A stretch of 9,152 nucleotides of DNA, taken from assembly GCA_040880365.1 (NCBI GenBank), contig JBBDIO010000006.1:1-9152 (forward strand), given 5' to 3'. Positions within the stretch are counted from its first letter, which is position 1. Each line of letters begins with the position of its first letter. The DNA is from JBBDIO01 sp040880365 (GTDB taxonomy: Bacteria > Chloroflexota > Anaerolineae > Caldilineales > Caldilineaceae). Position numbers and translations under genes: made by a program. Positions 1 to 6,741 of the stretch are shown here, piece after piece. Below the pieces are notes generated by a model that worked only from the letters and a program-made list of their open reading frames with translations, was not told the origin of the DNA and did no database searches.

Positions 1-89
1 ATATGTTCGCCGATACGCCCGAACCCGACAGCGCGCCCAGCTCGGTTGCGCCCAGTTCGGCGGCGCCCAACGGCACGCCCGTCCCCTAG
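1..89 (+). CDS. C-terminal end of an unidentified gene (5' partial)
   Basis: The frame running through codon 3-5 stays open to a TAG at 87-89 and would encode the last 28 or so residues of a protein that begins outside the window. The visible part is rich in Pro, Ala, Ser and Thr and contains a short imperfect repeat: APSSV is followed directly by APSSA, from 15-bp units at 33-47 and 48-62. This looks like a disordered tail. No family can be named from so little. The stop lies only 12 bases before the next start on the same strand, which suggests co-transcription with the membrane protein gene. The alternative is that the stretch is non-coding and the frame is open by chance; at 28 codons of GC-rich DNA this cannot be excluded. 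Confidence 0.5.
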   Translation, partial: MFADTPEPDSAPSSVAPSSAAPNGTPVP

Positions 90-101
90 CCGGGATTCAC
101 A

Positions 102-2984
102 ATGCCGGGAAACCGTCGGTCGGAGCATGTGCCTGAGCATAGGGAGAAGAATGCCCGCCCTTCGCGCACACGAACCCCTGATCGCGCCCCCAGATCCGGC
201 GCAATCCTGATCCTCTATCTGCTCCTCAGCCTCGTCTACACCTGGCCTTTGGCGCGCCAACTCACCACCCACATGCCCGGCGACGGTGGCGACGACCCCG
301 CGCTGGCGTGGAATCTCTGGTGGATCAAACACCGCCTGATCGACCAGGTGAATCTCGATTTTTTTCACGTGGACTACATGTTCTATCCCATCGAGATCAA
401 TCTGGCTTTCTACACGCTGACGCCCCTCAACGGCCTGTTGAGCGTGCCGCTGCAAACCGGCCTGAGCCTGCTGCTCGCCAACAATCTGGTGCTGCTCTCC
501 TCCTTTGTGCTGGGCGGCTATGGCGTCTATCTGCTCACGCGCTGGCTGCTCATCCGCTATCCTCTGACGCCCCTCTACCGTGGGACCGGCGTCACCCCCA
601 TTGCCATCGTGGCGGGCATTATCTATGCCTTTGCTTCCTCCAAACTGTTCTATCCCGCGCTGGGCCAATTCAACATCGCCTCCAGCCACTGGATACCCTT
701 CTGCGCACTCTATCTGCTGCAAATGGCGCATGCGCCCACCGCGGCAGGCCGGGCACGGGCGGCTGCACTTGCCGGGCTGTTTCTGGTTTTCCAGGCCTGG
801 TCCGAGCTGACCTATGCCTCGTTTCTCATCATCTTTGGGCTGCTGCTCTTTGGCGGCTGGCTGTTGCAGATTCTGCGCACGCGTCACCGCGCCCCAACCC
901 AGGGCGCAACACGCAGCCAAGCACTAGGCGCATGGCTCACCAGCGGGCTGATTTTCGGCGCAGTCTTTGCCGTGGGCCTTGCACCCTTTCTCGCGGCTAT
1001 GTTGCCCGATCTGCGCGCCGAAGGCGATTTCTTTGGCATGGGCGGCGGATTCGCCGATATATTCAGCGCAGATCTCATGGGCTATCTCTTTCCCACCATG
1101 CTGCATCCGTGGTGGGGAGAGTGGGCGTCCCGGTTGCCTTTTCCCAACGACAAGGGGCAGCAAATCTTTGTGGGCTATAGCGTAATGGCGTTGGCCGCGG
1201 CGGGCGCATGGGCCGCATACACGGCGCGCAAGACACAGCCCACCGCCGCGCGCCTGGGCGCATTCTGGATCGGCGCCGGGGCGCTATTCTTCCTGCTCAC
1301 CCTGGGACCCAACCTGCGCTGGGCCGGTATGGATCTGCCCATCATCGGCCCGTTCGAGTGGGTCAGTCGCCTGCCGTTTTTCAGCGGCAATCGGTATCCC
1401 AGTCGCTATGGCGTCATGCTCATGCTCTGCGCCGCGGTGCTGGCCGCCTATGGACTTGCCTGGCTGCACGCACGCGCGCCGCGGTGGGTGCGAGGCCGTC
1501 ATACGCTGGCAATCGTCGCCGTGCTCTTATTCAGCGTGGAGCATCTCTCCCTGCCCCTGCCGCTCACCGACGCGCGCATCCCGTCTATCTATGGCACCCT
1601 GGCGCGCATCCCCGGCGATTTCGCGGTGTTGGAATTGCCCACCGGCTGGCGCAACGGCGCGCGCATCGTGGGCCGGGCCGATGAACTGATCATGCTGCAA
1701 CAGTGGTATCAGACCGCGCACGCCAAGCGGCGGCTGGGCGGCAACACCAGCCGCAACCCCCAATCCAAGTTTCAATATTTCACCGATGCGCCTCTGATTG
1801 GCGACCTGATTGCCCTGATGAACGCCGACCGCGACCATCTGGCAGCCGCATTGGAACCCGAACTCGATGCGCTCATCGCCCACCACCGCCCCACCGCCGG
1901 GCAAGTCCTGGTGGATCTGGGTGTGCGCTATGTGCTGCTCCACACCGAACCGGCGCGTTCGCCGCCCGCGCTCCAGCGTTTTGTGCAGGAAGCCCTGCCC
2001 CTGACCCTGGTCGGGGCGTGGGACGGTCTCGACTGGACCGGACAGCCCGCGGGCATTCGTCTCTATGCAGTGGACGCTACTGTGAACGCTACGCAGCCAT
2101 CATCTGCACAACCATCCCGCGCGCGCACAATCGATCTCACCGCGCCCGCGGGCAATCTCTATCTGGCAGAAGGCTGGAGCGCCCACTACACGGGCGCGCA
2201 GCCGTTGCGTTTGGCCCAGCGTGCCCAGGTGGATCTGCTGTTGCCTGCCCATCGCGCGCCCACCACCTACCGCCTGACGCTGGAACCTACTCTGCCACCG
2301 TCCACAGATTTCGACGTGCGCTGGCAAGGGCAGCCCCTCACCGACTGGACGCTCCAGGGCGGCGAATTGACAATCACACCGCCGGTTGCCACAACCATGG
2401 CGCGCCTGACGCTGGATTTTGGCCCGGCTCCGCTTGCGCCCACGGCCTGGACAGATGGCGCTACGCTCGATAGCAGTCTGCCGGCTATCAATCTGCCCGC
2501 TACCAATTTGCTGGTGCGCAGCGCAGGCGAAGAAGTGGGCGACTTCGCGCAAATTTTTGTCAACGGGCACGACCACGCGCCCAACCTCATCGGGTATAAT
2601 TTGGTTGCGCTGACAAGTACAGGTACAGTATTAGAGACGGCAGCCTTTGATACGCACGGCGATCCCGCCGCGGGTGACGCGCTGGCGCACTGGCTGACCC
2701 AATGGCCCGCGGGCACGCTGATTGCCGGCGCCGTCGCCGATGAAGCGTCGCTGAACCTCAATGCGGCCGCGGTCGCCGCCCTCGCCACCGTAGGCAGCAC
2801 AGTCGATCTACGCGGACAGTTTCGCAGCAGCCATGCCTTCATCGGCATGGTCGGCGCACAGCCAGGCCAGGCGCGCGAAGCGGTCACTCTGTTGACGCCC
2901 GCGGCCGTAGGCCACGGCATCCCCCAGGAAACCCCCCACATTTTTGGTGGCGTGCACACACTCCACAGCCAAACCCGACCCTGA
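102..2984 (+). CDS. Polytopic membrane protein, GT-C/YfhO-like, with C-terminal ILEI/FAM3-like domain
   Basis: A 960-residue protein. After a basic N-terminus (1-31) come about ten or more hydrophobic segments, roughly 33-50, 112-147, 164-181, 197-212, 217-257, 277-300, 355-374, 385-402, 435-455 and 467-484. The first external loop carries an acidic cluster, GDGGDDP (D61, D64, D65), where GT-C glycosyltransferases place catalytic acidic residues. The stretch RYPSRYGVMLML (431-442), just before a membrane helix, resembles the YfhO-like families. Residues 490-675 form a soluble region beginning GDFAVLELP, 675-800 look like a beta-sandwich, and about 805-935 resemble the ILEI/FAM3 domain (FVNGHD, AFDTHGD, VADEAS, GQFRSSHAFIG). 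A role in transferring sugars from lipid carriers to cell-surface glycans is inferred from fold only; no substrate can be named. ATG 102 is chosen because it follows the upstream stop by 12 bases and keeps the basic N-terminus; only a weak GGGA lies in front of it. Confidence 0.85.
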   Translation: MPGNRRSEHVPEHREKNARPSRTRTPDRAPRSGAILILYLLLSLVYTWPLARQLTTHMPGDGGDDPALAWNLWWIKHRLIDQVNLDFFHVDYMFYPIEINLAFYTLTPLNGLLSVPLQTGLSLLLANNLVLLSSFVLGGYGVYLLTRWLLIRYPLTPLYRGTGVTPIAIVAGIIYAFASSKLFYPALGQFNIASSHWIPFCALYLLQMAHAPTAAGRARAAALAGLFLVFQAWSELTYASFLIIFGLLLFGGWLLQILRTRHRAPTQGATRSQALGAWLTSGLIFGAVFAVGLAPFLAAMLPDLRAEGDFFGMGGGFADIFSADLMGYLFPTMLHPWWGEWASRLPFPNDKGQQIFVGYSVMALAAAGAWAAYTARKTQPTAARLGAFWIGAGALFFLLTLGPNLRWAGMDLPIIGPFEWVSRLPFFSGNRYPSRYGVMLMLCAAVLAAYGLAWLHARAPRWVRGRHTLAIVAVLLFSVEHLSLPLPLTDARIPSIYGTLARIPGDFAVLELPTGWRNGARIVGRADELIMLQQWYQTAHAKRRLGGNTSRNPQSKFQYFTDAPLIGDLIALMNADRDHLAAALEPELDALIAHHRPTAGQVLVDLGVRYVLLHTEPARSPPALQRFVQEALPLTLVGAWDGLDWTGQPAGIRLYAVDATVNATQPSSAQPSRARTIDLTAPAGNLYLAEGWSAHYTGAQPLRLAQRAQVDLLLPAHRAPTTYRLTLEPTLPPSTDFDVRWQGQPLTDWTLQGGELTITPPVATTMARLTLDFGPAPLAPTAWTDGATLDSSLPAINLPATNLLVRSAGEEVGDFAQIFVNGHDHAPNLIGYNLVALTSTGTVLETAAFDTHGDPAAGDALAHWLTQWPAGTLIAGAVADEASLNLNAAAVAALATVGSTVDLRGQFRSSHAFIGMVGAQPGQAREAVTLLTPAAVGHGIPQETPHIFGGVHTLHSQTRP

Positions 2985-3048
2985 GCGCAGAATCCTCGCC
3001 GCGCCAATGAAAGCCCATTCAGTTGCCTATCCTCACCACATTCTATCC

Positions 3049-3054
3049 AGGGAG
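3049..3054 (+). promoter_or_regulatory. Ribosome binding site of the solute-binding protein gene
   Basis: AGGGAG is the clearest Shine-Dalgarno-like sequence in the plus-strand cluster. It sits 4 bases before ATG 3059 and 10 bases before ATG 3065, so it rules out the TTG at 3023 as the start. It does not by itself decide between the first two ATG codons. Confidence 0.6.
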
Positions 3055-3058
3055 TTAT

Positions 3059-3082
3059 ATGCCCATGCCTATGCCCGTGCCC
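3059..3082 (+). repeat. Tandem hexamer ATGCCN creating stacked in-frame start codons
   Basis: Four six-base units (ATGCCC, ATGCCT, ATGCCC, GTGCCC) are followed by ATG at 3083. They encode an N-terminal Met-Pro repeat and give in-frame start options at 3059, 3065, 3071, 3077 (GTG) and 3083. Gain or loss of units would keep the frame but move the starts relative to the AGGGAG upstream. Confidence 0.6.
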
Positions 3083-4513
3083 ATGTCCGCGAAAATACCG
3101 CAGTCCCTGTTGCTCAGCCTCCTGCTCTGCGCCGCCGCCCTGCTCGCCGCCTGTAGCCAGCCCGGACCTGTCGGCGCGCCCCCATCGGATAGCGCAACCG
3201 ACGTGCCCGCCGCTAACGCTACTAATGGTGACTCTCCCGATGGTGACAGTGAGCCGCAACCCGTCGTCACCTGGTATTACTATGACCAGGACAATACCGA
3301 TCCCGAAGCCAATGAACGGGTGGGTAATGCGTATCTGGCGCGCGCCATTCCCCAGTTCAATGCCGACCACGCCGGACAGTACACCTGGGTCAACGTGCCG
3401 CGCGACTACAACCTGTCGCTGGATCTGGTGACGGCGGTTCAGAACAACGGCGAAATTCCCGATGTCATGCGCATGAGCATCAACAACATGCCCACCTTCA
3501 TCCGCAACAACACCGTCCAGGACCTCACCGACTTCGTTATGAATTCTGAATGGGCGGCAGACCTGAATCCCACTGCGCTGGAAGCGTGCCGCGGACCCGA
3601 CGGTGACATCTACTGCATTCCCCTCTCGGCCTCGCCCTATGTGGTTTTCTATTGGACCGACTACTTCCCCAACGGCTTTCCCACCACCCCCGCCGCGTTG
3701 CTCGAAGCCGCCGCCGACTTGCAAGACGAAGACATCTATGCGCTTACCTATTGGGGATCGACGGCGCTGGACGGCGAAGGCACGGGGCGCTACTACTACC
3801 AGGTAATCCGCTCGTTTGGGGGCAGCTATGACGACGGTGCGGGCAATATGCAGCTCGACACGCCCGAAAATATTGCCGCCATCGAGTTCATGCGCGCCAT
3901 AGTTGCGGGCGGCTATTCGCCCGAAGCGGTCTTTATGGGCAATTTTGAAGAAGAAGATGCGTTCAAGCGCAGCCTGGCCGCGGCGTTTCCCACCGGCTAC
4001 TTTTCGGCCTATCTCTATCTCAACCCGCTCACCGCGCCCGATGGCACCGAATATGCCACGGTTTCCTCCCAGGATATGGAAGCAGCCGTTGATGCGGGCG
4101 ACATTGCCATCGCACCCTTTGTCGCCCCGCCCGATCAGATGCCGGGCTGCCACACCGACTACTTTGGCTTTGTGATTCCCAATGGCGCGCCCAACCGCGA
4201 CGGCGCCGAAGCCTATATCAACTGGATCATGGAGCCTGCCAATCAGATCGAGTGGGTCTTGCAGGCCGGAGGCGGCGCGCCCGTGTCGCAAGCGTTGCGC
4301 ACACAGGAAGCGTTTCAAACGCCCTTCTTCCAACAGGGCCTCGCCGCGGCCGAACGCAGTGACTGTGCGCCCTGGTTCGGTTCCCTGTTGCGCATTCCCG
4401 AAGCCAAGCGTATCATCAGCAATGTCTTCTTCGACCTGGTGCGCGGGGATGCCACCCAGGATATTGCCCAGGCCCTGCAACGCGCCGAGGACGAATACAA
4501 CGCCTTGCCCTGA
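3059..4513 (+). CDS. ABC transporter extracellular solute-binding lipoprotein (CUT1, carbohydrate type)
   Basis: From ATG 3059 this gives 484 residues. It would be the lipid-anchored receptor that captures a sugar or glycan outside the cell and delivers it to the two permeases encoded downstream. The N-terminus has a Met-Pro repeat, a lysine (K12), a hydrophobic stretch (about 16-31) and a lipobox LLAAC with the acceptor cysteine at C32. A Ser/Asp/Pro-rich linker (33-68) follows, then the binding-protein body. Features fitting the SBP_bac_1/8 type are EIPDVMRMS (132-140), an aromatic-rich centre (WYYYDQD; TGRYYYQVIRSFGG at 242-255), a C-terminal lobe with AEAYINWIMEP, and a closing amphipathic segment (VRGDATQDIAQALQRA, 461-476). 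Four cysteines (177, 186, 364, 436) lie in the mature body and could form two disulfides. The ligand cannot be told from sequence. Order and strand match malE-malF-malG. The true start could be any ATG from 3059 to 3083. Confidence 0.9.
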   Translation: MPMPMPVPMSAKIPQSLLLSLLLCAAALLAACSQPGPVGAPPSDSATDVPAANATNGDSPDGDSEPQPVVTWYYYDQDNTDPEANERVGNAYLARAIPQFNADHAGQYTWVNVPRDYNLSLDLVTAVQNNGEIPDVMRMSINNMPTFIRNNTVQDLTDFVMNSEWAADLNPTALEACRGPDGDIYCIPLSASPYVVFYWTDYFPNGFPTTPAALLEAAADLQDEDIYALTYWGSTALDGEGTGRYYYQVIRSFGGSYDDGAGNMQLDTPENIAAIEFMRAIVAGGYSPEAVFMGNFEEEDAFKRSLAAAFPTGYFSAYLYLNPLTAPDGTEYATVSSQDMEAAVDAGDIAIAPFVAPPDQMPGCHTDYFGFVIPNGAPNRDGAEAYINWIMEPANQIEWVLQAGGGAPVSQALRTQEAFQTPFFQQGLAAAERSDCAPWFGSLLRIPEAKRIISNVFFDLVRGDATQDIAQALQRAEDEYNALP

Positions 4514-4548
4514 TGGGCACATGATCCGCGCCCAAACCGTACATAAAC

Positions 4549-4564
4549 CGCGCCAACCGGCGCG
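4549..4564 (+). promoter_or_regulatory. Intergenic hairpin between binding-protein and permease genes
   Basis: CGCGCC, loop AACC, GGCGCG is a perfect 6-bp GC stem with a four-base loop; AA/TT pairs can extend it past one bulged C. It lies in the 114-bp gap between the binding-protein stop and the MalF-like start. No T-run follows, so it is not a typical intrinsic terminator. In other MalEFG-type operons, structures at this place protect the upstream message and lower permease output; that role here is inference. The rest of the gap shows no gene and no clear ribosome binding site. Confidence 0.4.
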
Positions 4565-4627
4565 TTCAGCCTGGGGCGCAGGTCGTCCCAGTGCCGGGCA
4601 ATCTGCCGATTCGAGCCGCGCGCGCCT

Positions 4628-5626
4628 ATGCAAACCAGTCGTCCGTCAACCGTCGCCCGCTGGGCCAGATTTCACAGCCAAATTCGCCGCCAGTTTCGCC
4701 GAAAGCTGCGCGGTCGCGCCTGGCTGCCGTTCTGGCTGCTGCTGCCCAGCCTGATCGTCATCGGTCTGATCCAACTCTATCCCGCGTTCTATACGTTTGT
4801 GCTCAGCACCCAGCGCACCGAAGCGGGCACGGGCCGCATGATCTTCGTGGGCATGGATAACTTTGCGCGTCTCCTGACCAGCACCGCATTTATCCAGAGT
4901 CTCTGGCATACCCTGTTCTTTCTGGGCGGCTATGTGCTGCTCACCATGACCCTTGCTCTGGGCATCGCGCTCCTGCTGCGCGCCCGCGTGCGCCTGCGTC
5001 CGCTCTATATCACCCTGCTTTTCATCCCGTGGGTCATTTCAGATGTGATCGCGGGCGTGGTATGGCGGCTGTTTGTCGTGCCCGACTATGGGCAGTTTGC
5101 GCCCTTCTTCGCCAACCCTGCACGCTTTGGCGAACCCAACGGCATCTCCATTCTCACCTCCCCCGCGCGCGATCAACTGAGCCTCTATATACCCTTTCCA
5201 CCTGCGCCCGCGCTGATCTTTCTCATCTTTGCCGCGGCGTGGAAGGTGTTGCCCTTTATCACATTGCTCATGCTGGCCGCGCTGCAAACCGTGCCGCGCG
5301 AGGTACAGGAAAGCGCGGCCATCGATGGCGCAACCGGCTGGCAGGCATTGCGCTTCATCACCCTGCCCCTGATTCTGCCCATGCTCACCGTCGCCCTGTT
5401 CAACCTCACGCTGGGCGGCATCAACGGCGTGGGCATGGTGCTCAGTCTCACCGGCGGCGGACCGGGCAATGCCACCGAAGTGCTCAGCTATCTGCTCTAT
5501 TCCACAGGATTTTCCATGCTGGATTTCGGGCTGGCAGGCGCGCTTTCGGTCGTGCTGGCGGTTATCAACTTCGCGCTCATCCTCTTCACCCTGCGCACCG
5601 CCCGCGCCTACGAAGGGCACATCTAA
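4628..5626 (+). CDS. Sugar ABC transporter permease, MalF-like (CUT1)
   Basis: A 332-residue inner-membrane permease that would form half of the translocation channel. It has a strongly basic cytoplasmic N-terminus (R/K-rich, 5-30) and six likely membrane segments (about 32-56, 94-117, 127-150, 194-220, 248-272, 300-322). The cytoplasmic EAA loop that docks to the ATPase is clear: EVQESAAIDGATGWQALRF (225-243) with the conserved glycine G234, followed by ITLPLILP. GGGPGNATEVLSYLLYSTGF (276-295) is the usual signature of the MalF/UgpA branch. ATG 4628 is the first start codon in frame after an in-frame stop at 4544-4546, although no ribosome binding site precedes it. The length is normal for UgpA-like permeases; the large periplasmic P2 loop of E. 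coli MalF is absent. The second permease starts 5 bases after this stop. Confidence 0.93.
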   Translation: MQTSRPSTVARWARFHSQIRRQFRRKLRGRAWLPFWLLLPSLIVIGLIQLYPAFYTFVLSTQRTEAGTGRMIFVGMDNFARLLTSTAFIQSLWHTLFFLGGYVLLTMTLALGIALLLRARVRLRPLYITLLFIPWVISDVIAGVVWRLFVVPDYGQFAPFFANPARFGEPNGISILTSPARDQLSLYIPFPPAPALIFLIFAAAWKVLPFITLLMLAALQTVPREVQESAAIDGATGWQALRFITLPLILPMLTVALFNLTLGGINGVGMVLSLTGGGPGNATEVLSYLLYSTGFSMLDFGLAGALSVVLAVINFALILFTLRTARAYEGHI

Positions 5627-5631
5627 CCCCC

Positions 5632-6624
5632 ATGTCCGATTCACCGGTCACGCGGGCATCCGCCCCGCCAACAGTGCCCACAGCGCAGCGCCCCCTGCGC
5701 CACCGCATCCAACGGATACTTCAGCCCTGGCTCCTCCAGCTTGCGCTCATCATCCTCTGCACCATCATGCTCTTTCCCATCTTCAGCACAGTCATGCTCT
5801 CGCTCAAAACCGAAGCCGACGTGCGCCGCCGGCCCCCGGTTCTGATTCCGTGCGATATGCCGGACGGTGGCTGGCGGCTGGACGCCTGCCGGTTCGCACT
5901 CGACGGGTATCGACGGGTCTTCTTGCCGCGCGAAAATCCCACTGCGCTTCTGGGCTGGGAAATCACGGGGCGCATATTTCGGCTCTATATGCCCAATACC
6001 CTGCTCTATGCCACGGCCTCGGCCCTTCTGACCACGCTGCTGGCGAGTATGGCCGCCTATGCCTTTTCGCGCTATCGGTTTCGGGGTCGGCAATCGCTGC
6101 TGGTAGGCGTGCTCGCGCTATCGGGGGTCCCCCTGCTCACCATGCTGCTCGCGCTCTATCGCATGAACATTGTTATGCGCAACAGCCTGGCGGGCTATGA
6201 TGAACGCGCCTTTATGATCGCCGCGTATGTGGGGTTCGAATTGCCCTTTGCCATCTGGCTTATCAAGGGCTTCTTCGATACCATCCCGCGCGAGCTGGAA
6301 GAAGCCGCGCGCATGGACGGCGCGTCGCGGCTGGGCGCGTTGGGCCGCATCGTCGCGCCGTTGGCCGCGCCGGGCATGGCCTCTATCCTTCTGCTCAGTT
6401 ATGTCAATGTATGGAATGAGTTTATCGCTAATTATCTGCTCATGACGCGCGCAGATTATCGCGGGGTAATGTACGGAGTATACGACTATATCGCGCAGGC
6501 GCTCACGGCATATAACGCCCTGGCGGCCGCGTGCATTATTGTCATGTTCCCCATGATCGCCGTCTTCCTCGCCACGCGCAATGTGTTCTTGCACTCTATG
6601 GTAGAAGGCGCGCTCAAAGGCTAG
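5632..6624 (+). CDS. Sugar ABC transporter permease, MalG-like (CUT1)
   Basis: A 330-residue partner permease with six likely membrane segments (about 33-56, 122-146, 154-175, 193-213, 248-266, 296-316). The EAA loop is ELEEAARMDGASRLGALGRI (221-240) with G230, followed by VAPLAAPG. SYVNVWNEF (256-264) and the preceding GFELPFAIWLIKGFF (201-215) are typical of MalG/UgpE. ATG 5632 is chosen because it lies 5 bases after the first permease stop and gives a normal length. The frame is open further upstream (to 5029), but that part overlaps the first permease in another frame and has no permease character. The external loop between segments 1 and 2 is long and holds two cysteines (C74 and C86) that could form a disulfide. 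No ATPase gene follows: the gene ends at TAG and meets a convergent gene. Confidence 0.93.
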   Translation: MSDSPVTRASAPPTVPTAQRPLRHRIQRILQPWLLQLALIILCTIMLFPIFSTVMLSLKTEADVRRRPPVLIPCDMPDGGWRLDACRFALDGYRRVFLPRENPTALLGWEITGRIFRLYMPNTLLYATASALLTTLLASMAAYAFSRYRFRGRQSLLVGVLALSGVPLLTMLLALYRMNIVMRNSLAGYDERAFMIAAYVGFELPFAIWLIKGFFDTIPRELEEAARMDGASRLGALGRIVAPLAAPGMASILLLSYVNVWNEFIANYLLMTRADYRGVMYGVYDYIAQALTAYNALAAACIIVMFPMIAVFLATRNVFLHSMVEGALKG

Positions 6625-6741
6625 CACTCTGTAAACTAAATTGGGGAACGAATCGTGTAGGTCACAGTTCCTACTTTGACAATCGCTGTCACGCCAGGAG
6701 GCGTGACCTACAAAAGATGCACAATTCAAGTTTACAGAACA
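6625..6741. mobile_element. MITE-like or REP-like inverted-repeat element between convergent genes
   Basis: The 117 bases between the two stop codons are dominated by inverted repeats. The outer pair is TCTGTAAACT (6628-6637) with AGTTTACAGA (6729-6738), extended by AATTG (6639-6643) with CAATT (6722-6726). The inner pair is TGTAGGTCAC (6656-6665) with GTGACCTACA (6703-6712). A perfect hairpin sits at 6688-6707. CTAG flanks both sides (6621-6624 and 6742-6745), a possible target duplication; with TA as the duplication the ends would be GCACTCTG and the similar GTGTTCTG. It encodes no protein. Size, terminal repeats and flanks suit a non-autonomous transposon, but CTAG is its own reverse complement and both stop codons lie in it, so the duplication is not proven. 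A plain structured 3' region is the main alternative. Confidence 0.5.
6688..6707. terminator. Perfect hairpin, possible two-way transcription terminator
   Basis: GTCACGCC, loop AGGA, GGCGTGAC forms a perfect 8-bp stem 63 bases past the permease stop and 34 bases past the glnS stop on the other strand. No run of T follows on either strand, so it is not a classic intrinsic terminator. The right arm (GTGAC) can pair instead with GTAGGTCAC at 6657-6665, so two folds exclude each other. Its place between converging genes favours a termination or message-end role. Confidence 0.4.

Noticed and set aside
2595..2600. TATAAT, a perfect -10 promoter sequence inside the membrane protein gene
   Set aside because: It encodes Tyr-Asn in the conserved part of the ILEI-like domain. 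No -35-like sequence lies 16-18 bases upstream; the nearest (TTGTCA at 2557-2562) is 32 bases away.
2985..3058. Promoter or terminator between the membrane protein and binding-protein genes
   Set aside because: TTGCCT at 3023-3028 has no good -10 partner at the right distance, and no stable hairpin with a T-run is visible in these 74 bases. Only the ribosome binding site is supported.
3023..3058. TTG start at 3023 for the binding protein
   Set aside because: It would place the AGGGAG inside the coding region and add 12 residues before the signal peptide; the ATG codons from 3059 on fit the ribosome binding site and lipoprotein signal better.
2267..4633. A 788-codon open frame on the minus strand opposite the membrane protein and binding-protein genes
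   Set aside because: It lies antisense to two well-supported genes. Its translation has no recognisable domain and is full of Gly, Arg and His as expected of shadow frames in GC-rich DNA. It also spans the end of one real gene and all of another.
5029..5631. Upstream extension of the second permease frame to an ATG at 5029
   Set aside because: The extension overlaps the conserved second half of the first permease in another frame and reads as Arg/His-rich sequence. ATG 5632 gives a normal MalG-like length directly after the preceding stop.
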